Numbered from the stretch's first letter, positions 10,906 through 21,660 are shown. The stretch is DNA of 64,000 nt from Arachis hypogaea (GCF_003086295.3 NC_092054.1:35184393-35248392), one strand, 5' to 3'. Numbers and translations: made by a program. Notes: generated by a model not told the origin, from the sequence alone.

Positions 10906-11596
10906 ACTAGAAATCTCTATAGCTAGACATGTATGAAGTCCATTATACTTTTTTACCTCTAAAGTGCCCTTTCGCTGTCAAAGAGTGATCTGAATCAACC
11001 AATTATATTGCAACCTTTTCTAAAATCCTTATACTTTCCAAAGAACTTCATGTGATCTGACTCCAACACTCTATACTCAACCCTACGACAAATGCTATGA
11101 CTCTTTGACACTAAGGAAAACTTCCTCTTTATTACACTGAAATTGTTATCTATCTTGGAACTCAGTTAGAGCCAAAATATCATGAGAATATATTCCCTCC
11201 AAATTCAGATTCTATGTTCGAAAAACCTTACTGCATCATGACCTCTAAGTTTAAAGTCGAAAGTTAGGCGAATATTGCTGCACTACAGAACTTGAGGGGC
11301 CACTTTGTCTAACTGAAATGCTCCCTAAATCCTCATCGATATCCTCGCTTATCATGGTGGGCTCTATATCCTCATCATCTTGCATTGCATCTTCCATAGG
11401 ATCTAGTTCTCCATCCTCCACAGAAGCTGGTATCATCCTAGGAGAAGCAGCCATTACAATCGAAAGCTTACCAAAGGAACGATTATCACCAATGTCACAA
11501 GCATCATCATTATCATGGTTTAAGTTAACTGCATAAGATGGAGATGCCACTAATGCTAGTTTCTGTGTAATTACAAGCACCAAACTAGAGGCAACT
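10906..11596 (-). pseudogene. MuDR-family (MULE) transposase, N-terminal part, broken
   Basis: Minus strand. 11583-11251 encodes an acidic low-complexity region (ALVASPSYAVNLNHDNDD ... DDEDIEPTMISEDIDED ... SGPSSSVVQQYSPNF), as in the N-terminus of legume MuDR-type transposases. Further down, in shifting frames with several stops, come pieces matching the MuDR DNA-binding domain, ending in KKYNGLHTCLAIEISSD at about 10950-10906. The catalytic DDE domain is absent. The frame is open across the insertion point of A: the upstream codons continue at 21455 after A is removed. The gene was already decaying when A inserted, or has decayed since. Confidence 0.65.
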
Positions 11597-13342
11597 TGAT
11601 GAGCGGATAATTTATACGCTTTTTGGCATAGTTTTTAGTAGAATCTAGTTACTTTTAGAGATGTTTTTATTAGTTTTTATGCTAAATTCACATTTCTGGA
11701 CTTTACTATGAGTTTGTGTGTTTTTCTGTGATTTCAGGTATTTTCTGGCTGAAATTGAGGGACTTGAGCAAAAATCAGATTCAAAGGTTGAAGAAGGACT
11801 GCTGATGCTGTTGGATTCTGACCTCCCTGCACTCAAAGTGGATTTTCTGGAGCTACAGAACTTAAAATGGCGCGCTTCCAATTGCGTTGGAAAGTAGCAT
11901 TCAGGGCTTTCTAGCAATATATAATAGTCCATACTTTGGGCAATTTTAGACGACGTAAAAGGGAGTTGAACGCCAATTCTACGCTGCTGTCTAGAGTTAA
12001 ACGCCAGAAACACGTCACGAACCAGAGTTGAACGCCAGAAACACGTTACAACCTGGCGTTCAACTCCAGAAAGAGCCTCTGCACGTGTAACATTCAAGCT
12101 CAGCCCAAGCACACACCAAGTGGGCCCCGGAAGTGGATTTATGCATCAATTACTTACTTCTGTAAACCCTAGTAACTAGTTTAGTATAAATAGGACTTTT
12201 TACTATTGTATTAGGATCTTTTGAAAGATCCTGGATTGTATTTTTGATCCTGTGATCACGTTTTGGGGGCTGGCCATTCGGCCATGCCTGAACCTTTCAC
12301 TTATGTATTTTTCAACGGTAGAGTTTCTACACTCCATAGATTAAGGTGTGGAGCTCTGCTGTTCCTCATGAATTAATGCAAAGTACTACTGTTTCTCTAT
12401 TCAATTCAACTTATTCCGCTTCTAAGATATTTATTCGCACTTCAATATGAATGTGATAAACGTGACAGTCATCATCATTCCCCCACGAACGCGTGCCTGA
12501 CAACCACTTCCGTTCCACCTTAGATTGAAGGAGTATCTCTTGGATCTCTTAGTCAGAATCTTCGTGGTATAAGCTAGATTGATGGCAGCATTCATGAGAG
12601 TCCGTAAAGTCTAAACCTTGTCTGTGGTATTCCGAGTAGGACTCTGGGATTGAATGACTATGACGAACTTCAAACTCGCGAGTGCCGGGCGTAGTGACAA
12701 ACGAAAAAGGAGGGTGAATCCTATTCCAGTATGATCGAGAACCTCAGATGATTAGCCGTGCTGTGACAGAGCATTTGGACCATTTTCACAAGAGGATGGG
12801 ATGCAGCCATTGGCCACGGTAATGCCTCCAGATGATTAGCCATGCAGTGACAGCGCATCGGACCATTTTCACAGAGAGGATGAAAAGTAGCCATTGACAA
12901 TGGTGATGTCCTTACATAAAGCCAGCCATGGAAAGGAGTAGGACTGATTGGATGAAGACAGCAGGAAAGCAGAGGTTCAGAAGAACGAAAGCATCTCTAT
13001 ACGCTTATCTGAAATTCTCACCAATGAATTACATAAGTACTTCTATCCTTATTTTCTATTTATTTATTATTATTCGAAAACTCCATAACCATTTGATATC
13101 CGCCTGACTGAGATTTACAAGGTGACCATAGCTTGCTTCATACCGACAATCTCCGTGGGATCGACCCTTACTCACGTAAGGTTTTATTACTTGGACGACC
13201 TAGTGCACTTGCTGGTTAGTTGTGCGAAGTTGTGAAGTTATGTTTGGACCATGGTTCTGTGCATCCGTTTTTGGTGCCATTGCCAGGGAAAGAACGAACA
13301 AATAATTTTACAACCTAATCTGAGTAGCAATTTCGCATACCA
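11597..13342 (+). repeat. Element A 5' LTR
   Basis: Begins TGATGAGCGGATAATT and ends TTTCGCATACCA. It holds a GGCGTTGAACGCC array at 11965-12070 and a TATA box at 12185-12192. The 155-aa minus-strand ORF over the array is kept in a second LTR copy only because the LTRs are copies. Confidence 0.93.
12185..12192 (+). promoter_or_regulatory. TATA box of A 5' LTR
   Basis: TATAAATA, about 590 bp into the LTR, downstream of the palindrome array. Identical boxes lie at 20297-20304 and 33037-33044 in the other copies. Transcription would start roughly 30 bp downstream. Confidence 0.6.
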
Positions 13343-13348
13343 AGTTTT

Positions 13349-13366
13349 TGGCGCCATTGCCGGGGA
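13349..13366 (+). other. Primer binding site of element A
   Basis: TGGCGCCATTGCCGGGGA, six bases after the LTR end, complementary with one mismatch to the tRNA-Asp 3' end. It primes minus-strand DNA. Confidence 0.88.
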
Positions 13367-15165
13367 TTGTTCGAGTTTGGACAACTGACGGTTCATCTTG
13401 TTGCTCAGATTAGGTAATTTTCTTCTTATTATCTTTTCAAAAGAAAAATTTCGAAAATCTTTCAAAAATTTCTCATCTGTTTTCGAAAATTATTCTAAAA
13501 TTTTTTAAGAATGAATTCTAGTGTTTCATAGAGCATGTTGAAGCCTGACTGGCTGTAAAGCCATGTCTAAATTCATTTGGACTGGGACTCCCAACCCAAT
13601 ATTATTAAGAGCAAGCTAGTTGTTGCTAATCCACCTGCTGCTGTTTCTGATCCACCTGATTTACATGCTAAAGCTTGACTGGCTATTAAGCCATGTCTAA
13701 CCCTCAGATTGGAGCTTTAGACTAAGAATGCAAGATTCCTGGAATTCATATTAAAAATTTTGGAATCCTTATTTTTCTTTTTCACAAATAATTTTCGAAA
13801 AAATACAAAAAAATTAGAAAATCATAAAAATAAAAAAAATATTTCATGTTTCTTGTTTGAGTCTTGAGTCAAATTGTAAGTTTGGTGTCAATTGCATATT
13901 CATTTTGCATTTTTCGAAAAAATCATGCATTCATAGTGTTCTTCATGATCTTCAAGTTGTTCTTGGTGAATCTTCTTGTTTGATCTTGATGTTTTCTTGT
14001 TTTGTGTCTTTTCTTGTTTTTCATATGCATTCTTGAATTCTTAGTGTCTAAGCATTAAAGATTTCTAAGTTTGGTGTCTTGCATGTTTTCTTTGCATCAA
14101 AATTTTTTCAAAAATATGTTCTTGGTGTTCATCCTGACATTCAAAGTGTTCTTGGTGTTCATCTTGACATTCATAGTGTTCTTGCATTCATCACATATTT
14201 TGATCCAAAATTTTCATGCATTGCATCATTTTCATGTTTTTCTCTCTCATCATTAAAATTTCAAAAATGAAAAAAATATCTTCCCTTTTTTCTCTCTCAA
14301 AATTTCGAAAATTAGATTTGATTTTTTTCAAAAATTTTTAAAATTCAATTGTTTCTTATGAGTCAAATCAAATTTTCAATTTAAAAATCTTATATTTTTC
14401 AAAATCTTTTTTAAAAATCAAATCTTTTTCATTTTTTTATTTATTTATTTTCAAAAATTTTAAAAATATTTTTTAAAAATCTTTTTCTTATCTTTATCAC
14501 ATAATTTTCGAAAATAACATCATCAATTAATGTTTTGATTCAAAAATTTCAAGCTTGTTACTTGCTTGTTAAGAAAAATTCAAACTTTAAGTTCTAGAAT
14601 CATATCTTGTGATTTCTTGTGAATCAAGTTATTAATGGTGATTTTAAAAATCAAATCTTTCTCAAAACTAATTTCAATCATATCTTTTCAAAAATATCTT
14701 TTTATCTTATCTTTTTCAAAATCATATCTTTTTCAAAAATTTGATTTTAAAATATCTTTTCTAACTTTTTATCTTTTCAAAATTGATTTTCAAATTTGTT
14801 TCAACTAACTAACTAACTTTTTGTTTGTTTCTTATCTTTTTCAAAACTACCTAACTAACTCTCTCTCTCTAATTTTCGAAAATATCTCCCTCTTTTTCAA
14901 AAATTCTTTTTAATTAACTAATTGTCTCAAAATTCAATTTTAATTTATTTCTTCTTTTAATTTTCGAAAATTCTCTTTCTCTCTCATCTCATTCTATTTA
15001 TTTATTCATCTACTAACATCCCTCCCTCACTCACCAAAAATCCGAACCCTCTCTCTCTGAGTTCAGATTTTCTCTTCTTCTTTTCTTCTACTCACATAAG
15101 AGAACCTCTATACTTGGGTAAAAAGGATCCCTATTATTATTATTTTTCTATTCCCTCTTTTTCAT
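13367..15165 (+). other. AT-rich 5' leader of element A
   Basis: 1.8 kb of T/A-rich DNA before gag. Copies of TAAGTTTGGTGTC occur at 13877 and 14065, 188 bp apart. Palindromes of the type AATTTTCGAAAATT are frequent. A phrase 'gcttgactggcta(t)taagccatgtctaa' occurs near 13543 and 13671. No coding sequence is seen. Confidence 0.7.
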
Positions 15166-17487
15166 ATGAGCAGGAACAAGGACAAGAATATTCTTGTTGA
15201 AGCAGATCCAGAACCTGAAAGGACTCTGAAGAGGAAACTAAGAGAAGCTAAATTGCAACAATCCAACAAGCACCTTTTAGAAATTTTCGAACAGGAAGAG
15301 GAGATGGCAGCCGAAAATAATAATAATACAAGGAGGATACTTGGTGACTTTACTGCACCTAATTCCAATTTACATGGAAGAAGCATCTCCATCCCTACCA
15401 TTGGAGCAAACAACTTTGAGTTGAAACCTCAATTAGTTTCTCTGATGCAGCAGAACTGCAAGTTTCATGGACTTCCATCTGAAGATCCTTTTCAGTTCTT
15501 AACTGAATTTTTGCAGATCTGTGATACTGTTAAGACTAATGGAGTAGATCCTGAAGTCTACAGACTCATGCTTTTCCCTTTTGCTGTAAGAGACAGAGCT
15601 AGAGTGTGGTTAGACTCTCAACCCAAAGATAGCCTGAACTCTTGGGATAAGCTGGTCACGGCTTTCTTAGCCAAGTTCTTTCCTCCTCAAAAGCTGAGCA
15701 AGCTTAGAGTGGATGTTCAAACCTTCAGATAGAAAGAAGGTGAATCCCTCTATGAAGCTTGGGAGAGATACAAGCAACTGACCAAAAAGTGTCCTTCTGA
15801 CATGCTTTCAGAATGGACCATCCTGGATATATTCTATGATGGTCTGTCTGAATTAGCTAAAATGTCATTGGATACTTCTGCAGGTGGATCCATTCACCTA
15901 AAGAAAACACCTGCAGAAGCTCAAGAACTCATTGACATGGTTGCTAATAACCAGTTCATGTACACTTCTAAGAGGAACCCTGTGAGTAATGGGACGCCTC
16001 AGAAGAAGGGAGTTCTTGAAATTGATACTCTGAATGCCATATTGGCTCAGAACAAAATATTGACTCAGCAAGTCAATATGATTTCTCAGAGTCTGAATGG
16101 AATGCAAGCTGCATCCAACAATACTCAAGAGGCAGTTTCTGAAGAAGAAGCTTATGATCCTGAAAACCCTGCAATAGCAGAGGTGAATTACATGGGTGAA
16201 CCTTATGGAAACACCTATAGCCCCTCATGGAGAAATCACCCAAATCTCTCATGGAAGGATCAACAAAAGCCTCAACAAGGCTTTAATAATGGTGGAAGAA
16301 ACAGGTTTAGCAATAGCAAGCCTTTTCCATCATCCACTCAGCAACAGACAGAGAACTCTGAACAAAATACCTCTAATTTAGCAAACTTGGTCTCTGATCT
16401 ATCTAAGGCCACTGTGAATTTCATGAATGAAACAAGGTCCTCCATTAGAAATTTGGAAGCACAAGTGGGCCAGCTGAGTAAGAAGATCACTGAAACCCCT
16501 CCTAGTACTCTCTCAAGCAATACAGAAGAAAATCCAAAAGGAGAGTGCAAGGCCATTGATATAACCATCATGGGCGAATCCAAGGAAGAAGGGGAGGACG
16601 TGAATCCCAAGGAGGAAGACCTCCTGGGACGTCCAGTGATCAATAAGGAGTTTTCCTCTGAGGAACCAAAGGAATCTGAGACTCAACTAGAGACCATAGA
16701 GATTCCATTAAACCTCCTTATGCCATTCATGAGCTCTGATGAGTATTCCTCTTTCAAAGAGAATGAGGATGTTACTGAGGAGCAAGTTACCAAGTACCTT
16801 GGTGCAATTATGAAGCTGAATGCCAAATTATTTGGTATTGAGACTTGGGAAGATGAACCTCCCTTGTTCACCAATGAACTGAGTGATCTGGATCAACTGA
16901 CATTGCCTCAGAAGAAACAGGATCCTGGAAAGTTCCTAATACCTTGTACCATAGGCACCATGATCTTTGAAAAGGCTCTGTGTGACCTTGGTTCAGGGAT
17001 AAACCTCATGCCCCTCTCTATAATAGAGAAACTGAGAATCTTTGGGATGCAAGCTGCTAAAATCTCATTAGAGATGGCAGACAATTCAAGAAAATAGGCT
17101 TATGGACAAGTAGAGGACGTATTAGTAAAGGTTGAAGGCCTTTACATCCCTGCTGATTTCATAGTCCTAGATACTGGGAAGGATGAGGATGAATCCATCA
17201 TCCTTGAAAGACCCTTCCTAGCCACAGCAAGAGCTGTGATTGATGTTAACAGAGGTGAACTAGTTCTTCAATTGAATGAGGACTCTCCTCAAGGACATCC
17301 TTCTGTAAACATGGAAAAGAGGCACAGTAAGCTTCTCTCAAAACAGAGTCAACCAGAGCCCCCACAGTCAAACTCTAAGTTTGGTGTTGGGAGGCCACAA
17401 CCAAACTCTAAGTTTGGTGTTGAACTCCGATATCCAAACTCTAAGTTTGGTGTTGGGGAGTCTCAACAATGCTCTGAACATCTGTGA
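15166..17487 (+). pseudogene. gag-pro: Element A gag-protease polyprotein
   Basis: ATG at 15166 (MSRNKDKN). The first 188 codons hold the capsid core (FHGLPSEDPFQFLTEFL ... LMLFPFAVRDRARVWLDSQP). An in-frame TAG at 15730-15732 interrupts it; the frame resumes at once and runs 15733-17094, with the capsid C-terminus, a Gln/Asn/Ser-rich linker without a CCHC knuckle, and a coiled segment (16378-16490). The protease begins CDLGSGINLMPLS at about 16981. A second TAG (17095-17097) follows. The flap region reads ILERPFLATAR, where D has ILGRPF, so the Gly is lost. The tail holds three NSKFGV repeats (17374-17455) and stops at 17487. Both stops look like Gln codons changed by C-to-T. Gag would form the particle and the protease would mature it. 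Confidence 0.88.
17374..17455 (+). repeat. Triple CTAAGTTTGGTGTTG in protease tail
   Basis: Copies at 17374, 17408 and 17441, each translated NSKFGV in the same frame. This is the same motif that abuts the 3' LTR at 19693. Confidence 0.85.
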
Positions 17488-17535
17488 GGCTCCATGAGAG
17501 CCCACTGTCAAGCTATTGACATTAAAGAAATGCTT

Positions 17536-17553
17536 ATTGGGAGGCATCCCAAT
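17536..17553 (+). other. Post-stop hairpin of element A
   Basis: ATTGGG-AGGCAT-CCCAAT, 49 nt after the gag-protease stop. Upstream context is TTAAAGAAATGCTT. It pairs perfectly over six base pairs, or seven if the loop A-T is counted. Confidence 0.75.
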
Positions 17554-17694
17554 TTTTATTTCTCTAATTTTATTTTATTGTTATTTCATGTTTTATTAGG
17601 TTCATGATCATGTGGAGTCACAAAATAAATAAAAAAATTAAAAACAGAATCAAAAACAGCAGAAGAAAAATCACACCCTGGAGGAGGATCTTAC

Positions 17695-17942
17695 TGGCGT
17701 TTAAACGCTAGTAAGGAGCATCTGGCTGGCGTTCAACGCTAGAACAGAGTATGGATATGGCGTTGAACGCCAGAAACAAGCAGCATCCTGGCGTCCAGAC
17801 GCCAGAAATGCGCAGTGAAGAAGAGCTGGCGCTGAACGCCAGAAACAAGCATCTGGCTGGCGTTCAACGCCAGAAATATGCTGCATCTGGGCGCTGAACG
17901 CCCAGAACAAGCATCAATTCGGCGTTTAAATGCCAGAATTGT
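17695..17942. repeat. GGCGTTGAACGCC palindrome array downstream of A protease
   Basis: Eight units, such as CTGGCGTTCAACGCCAG, TGGGCGCTGAACGCCCA and CTGGCGTCCAGACGCCAG, about 25-30 nt apart with spacers like 'aaacaagcatctgg'. Symmetric changes in the arms keep the pairing. Confidence 0.85.
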
Positions 17943-18180
17943 ATGCAAAGGCATTTTACATGCCTAATGGGTGCAGGGATGTAAATCCTTGACACCTCAG
18001 GATCTGTGGACACCACAGGATCATCTCAGGATCTGTGAATCTCACAGGATCCCCACCCACCTCACCCTCACTCTCTCCATTCATGGTCATCCCTTCTGTT
18101 TTCTATTCACCACTCACATCCATACACACATCCCTCCATCTCCTCCATATCTTCTTCTTCTTCTTCTATTCTTTCTTCTT

Positions 18181-18234
18181 TTGCTCGAGGGCGAGCAACA
18201 TTCTAAGTTTGGTGTGGTAAAAGCATAAGCTTTT
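18181..18234 (+). promoter_or_regulatory. Hairpin + AAGTTTGGTGT module before A accessory ORF
   Basis: TTGCTCG-AGGG-CGAGCAA (18181-18198), then CTAAGTTTGGTGT (18203-18215), then AAAAGC-ATAA-GCTTTT (18219-18234), then the ATG near 18251-18254. Confidence 0.7.
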
Positions 18235-18250
18235 TATTTTTCCATTACCA

Positions 18251-18646
18251 TTGATGGCACCTAAGACCAGAGAAACCTCTAGAAAAGGGGAAGGGAAGAC
18301 AAAGGCTTCCACCTCCGAGTCATGGGAGATGGACAGATTCATCTCAAGGGTCTATAGCTCAGTGGTAGAACATGTGGCTGCAAATCAAGAGATCCCTGAG
18401 ATCCCTCAGGGGATGCACTTCCCTCCACATAATTATTGGAAGCAACTGAGGATAGGAATACCAAAAATCACTAGGGATCAAGCCACAAAGGCAAGGAAGA
18501 GACATAGAAGAGCTCAAGGACATCATTGGTTCCTCAAGAAGGAAACGCCACCATCACTAAGGTGGACTCATTCCTTGTTCTTACTTTCTCTGCTTTTTGT
18601 TTTCTTTATGTTAAATGCTTATCTATGTTTGTGTCCTATTACATGA
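18251..18646 (+). pseudogene. Accessory ORF of element A, internally deleted
   Basis: 131 aa starting MMAPKTRETSRKGEGK. The first 40 residues align with the D protein (STSESWEMDRFI against STSESWKMERFI). The rest jumps to a segment resembling the H sequence at 59460-59750 (IPQGMHFPPHNYWKQLR...), so most of the D-like core is missing, and the last 25 residues are hydrophobic read-through. A Met one codon later (18254) is the conserved start. The role is unknown; the homologues are called putative plant transposon proteins. Confidence 0.55.
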
Positions 18647-18779
18647 TCATTAGTATTTAGTAACTATGTCTTAAAGTTATGAATGTCCTATGAATCCATC
18701 ACCTCTCTTAAATGAAAAATGTTTTAATTCAAAAGAACAAGAAGTACATGAGTTTCGAATTTATCCTTGAACTTAGTTT

Positions 18780-19660
18780 AATTATATTGATGTGGTGACA
18801 ATGCTTCTTGTTTTCTGAATGAATGCTTGAACAGTGCATATGTATTTTGAAGTTGTTGTTTAAGAATGTTAAATATGTTGGCTCTTGAAAGAATGATGAC
18901 AAGGAGACATGTTATTTGATAATCTGAAAAATCATAAAAATGATTCTTGAAGCAAGAAAAAGCAGTGAATACAAAAGCTTGCAGAAAAAAAAAATAGAAA
19001 AAAATGGCTAAAAAAAAGAGAGAAAAAGCAAGCAGAAAAAGCCAAAAGCTCTTAAAACCAAGAGGCAAGAGAAAAAAAGCCAATAACCCTTAAAACCAAA
19101 AGGCAAGGGTAATAAAAAGGATCCCAAGGCTTTGAGCATCAGTGGATAGGAGGGCCTAAAGGAATAAAATCCTGGCCTAAGCGGCTAAACCAAGCTGTCC
19201 CTAACCATGTGCTTGTGGCGTGAAGGTGTCGAGTGAAAACTTGAGACTGAGCGGTTAAAGTCAAGGTCCAAAGCAAAAGAAGAGTGTGCTTAAGTACCCT
19301 GGACACCTCTAATTGGGGACTTTAGCAAAGCTGAGTCACAATCTGAAAAGGTTCACCCAGTTATGTGTCTGTGGCATTTTTGTATCCGGTGGTAATACTG
19401 GAAAACAAAGTGCTTAGGGCCACGGCCAAGACTCATAAAGTAGCTGTGTTCAAGAATCAACATACTGAACTAGGAGAATCAATAACACTATCTGAACTCT
19501 GAGTTCCTATAGATGCCAATCATTCTGAACCTCAATGGATAAAGTGAGATGCCAAAACTATTCAAGAGGCAAAAAAGCTACAAGTCCCGCACATCTGTTT
19601 GGAGCTATGTTTCATTGATAGTTTGGAATTTATAGTATATTCTCTTCTTTTAATCCTATT
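18780..19660 (+). other. Conserved non-coding block between accessory ORF and 3' LTR of A
   Basis: No ORF is supported on the plus strand. The block matches H 59950-60800 by eye over most of its length, including 'tccctaac..atgcttgtgg.gtgaaggtgtc' and 'gtatccggtggtaatactgg'. A purine-rich part (18950-19110) holds an imperfect 40-bp tandem duplication (AAAAAGCCAA...CTTAAAACCAA). Confidence 0.6.
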
Positions 19661-19669
19661 TGATTTTCA

Positions 19670-19707
19670 GTTGCTTGGGGACAAGCAACAATTTAAGTTT
19701 GGTGTTG
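19670..19707 (+). promoter_or_regulatory. Hairpin and PPT-position motif of element A
   Basis: GTTGCTTG-GGGA-CAAGCAAC (19670-19689), then TTTAAGTTTGGTGTTG ending at 19707, directly against the LTR. The site is where the plus-strand primer must be, but it is not polypurine. Confidence 0.75.
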
Positions 19708-21454
19708 TGATGAGCGGATAATTTATACGCTTTTTGGCATAGTTTTTAGTAGAATCTAGTTACTTTTAGGGATGTTTTTATTAGTTTTTATGCTAAATTC
19801 ACATTTCTGGACTTTACTATGAGTTTGTGTGTTTTTCTATGATTTCAGGTATTTTCTGGCTGAAATTGAGGGACTTGAGCAAAAATCAGATTCAGAGGTT
19901 GAAGAAGGACTGCTGATGCTGTTGGATTATGACCTCCCTGCACTCAAAGTGGATTTTCTGGAGCTACAGAACTCAAAATGGCACGCTTCTAATTGCGTTG
20001 GAAAGTAGACATTCAGGGCTTTCCAGAAATATATAGTAGTCCATACTTTGGGCGAGTTTAGATGACGTAAAAGGGAGTTGAATGCCAATTCTACGTTGCT
20101 GTCTAGAGTTAAACGCCAGAAACACGTCACGAACCAGAGTTGAACGTCAGAAACACGTTACAACCTGGCGTTCAACTCCAGAAAGAGCCTCTGCACGTGT
20201 AACATTCAAGCTCAGCCCAAGCACACACCAAGTGGGCCCCGAAAGTGGATTTATGCATCAATTACTTACTTCTGTAAACCCTAGTAACTAGTTTAGTATA
20301 AATAGGACTTTTTACTATTGTATTAGGATCTTTTGAAAGATCCTGGATTGTATTTTTGATCCTGTGATCACGTTTTGGGGGCTGGCCATTCGGCCATGCC
20401 TGAACCTTTCACTTATGTATTTTTCAACGGTAGAGTTTCTACACTCCATAGATTAAGGTGTGGAGCTCTGCTGTTCCTCATGAATTAATGCAAAGTACTA
20501 CTGTTTCTCTATTCAATTCAACTTATTCCGCTTCTAAGATATTTATTCGCACTTCAATATGAATGTGATGAATGTGACAATCATCATCATTCCCCCACGA
20601 ACGCGTGCCTGACAACCACTTCCATTCCACCTTAGATTGAATGAGTATCTCTTGGATCTCTTAGTGAGAATCTTCGTGGTATAAGCTAGATTGATGGCGG
20701 CATTCATGAGAGTCCGGAAAGTCTAAACCTTGTCTGTGGTATTCCGAGTAGGACTCTGGGATTGAATGACTGTGACGAACTTCAAACTCGCGAGTGCTGG
20801 GCGTAGTGACAGACGCAAAAGGAGGGTGAATCCTATTCCAGTATGATCGAGAACCTCAGATGATTAACCGTGTTGTGACAGAGCATTTGGACCATTTTCA
20901 CAAGAGGATGGGATGCAGCCATTGGCCACGGTGATGCCTCCAGATGATTAGCCATGCAGTGACAGCGCATCGGACCATTTTCATAGAGAGGATGAAAAGT
21001 AGCCATTGACAATGGTGATGTCCTTACATAAAGCCAGCCATGGAAAGGAGTAGGACTGATTGGATGAAGACAGCAGGAAAGCAGAGGTTCAGAAGAACGA
21101 AAGCATCTCTATACGCTTATCTGAAATTCTCACCAATGAATTACATAAGTACTTCTATCCTTATTTTCTATTTATTTATTATTATTCGAAAACTCCGTAA
21201 CCATTTGATATCCGCCTGACTGAGATTTACAAGGTGACCATAGCTTGCTTCATACCGACAATCTCCGTGGGATCGACCCTTACTCACGTAAGGTTTTATT
21301 ACTTGGACGACCTAATGCACTTGCTGGTTAGTTGTGCGAAGTTGTGAAGTTATGTTTGGACCATGGTTCTGTGCATCTGTTTTTGGTGCCATTGTCAGGG
21401 AAAGAACGAACAAATAATTTTACAACCTAATCTGAGTAGTAATTTCGCATACCA
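19708..21454 (+). repeat. Element A 3' LTR (1747 bp)
   Basis: Same ends as the 5' LTR, followed by CAACT. TATA box 20297-20304 and palindrome array 20075-20180. The truncated copy at 32559-34194 shares several variants with this LTR and not with the 5' one (for example GATGA..ACAATC near 20570). Confidence 0.93.
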
Positions 21455-21660
21455 CAACTATAGGCATTGAGGTAGAAGCTCCTGGCAGCTCAGCAGAACT
21501 AATTAATTGTCGGATAAAGACACTCATTAGATCTTTATTAGTAAATTTTATTCTCTCTCGTGCTTTTTACTTAATCTTTCCTCTATAGTATATAAGAACT
21601 AGTTGATTGTGTTTGCCACTCTATACAACACCAAATGTTGTGTATGTATTTATAGGTCAT
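21455..21660 (-). pseudogene. Upstream part of the MuDR-type pseudogene
   Basis: Minus strand 21545-21455 reads SSAELPGASTSMPIV in the frame that joins the piece at 11596 once A and one CAACT copy are removed. The remainder up to 21660 shows no clear coding. B is inserted at GTCAT (21656-21660). Confidence 0.55.

Larger units (their letters stand above)
11597..21454 (+). mobile_element. Element A: complete non-autonomous gag-protease retrotransposon (9858 bp)
   Basis: LTRs 11597-13342 and 19708-21454 (1746 and 1747 bp, few differences by eye), flanked by a perfect CAACT duplication at 11592-11596 and 21455-21459. The order is LTR, primer binding site, AT-rich leader, gag-protease, hairpin, palindrome array, hairpin module, accessory ORF, conserved non-coding block, hairpin module, LTR. 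Reverse transcriptase and integrase are absent, so it must have used the enzymes of another element. Arachis is known to hold paired autonomous and non-autonomous gypsy families; I cannot assign the family name without a search. Confidence 0.92.

Noticed and set aside
11645..12112. 155-aa minus-strand ORF over the LTR of A, kept also at 32497-32964
   Set aside because: Antisense to LTR sequence with palindrome array; kept only because the LTRs are copies, and broken in the 3' LTR. No domain.
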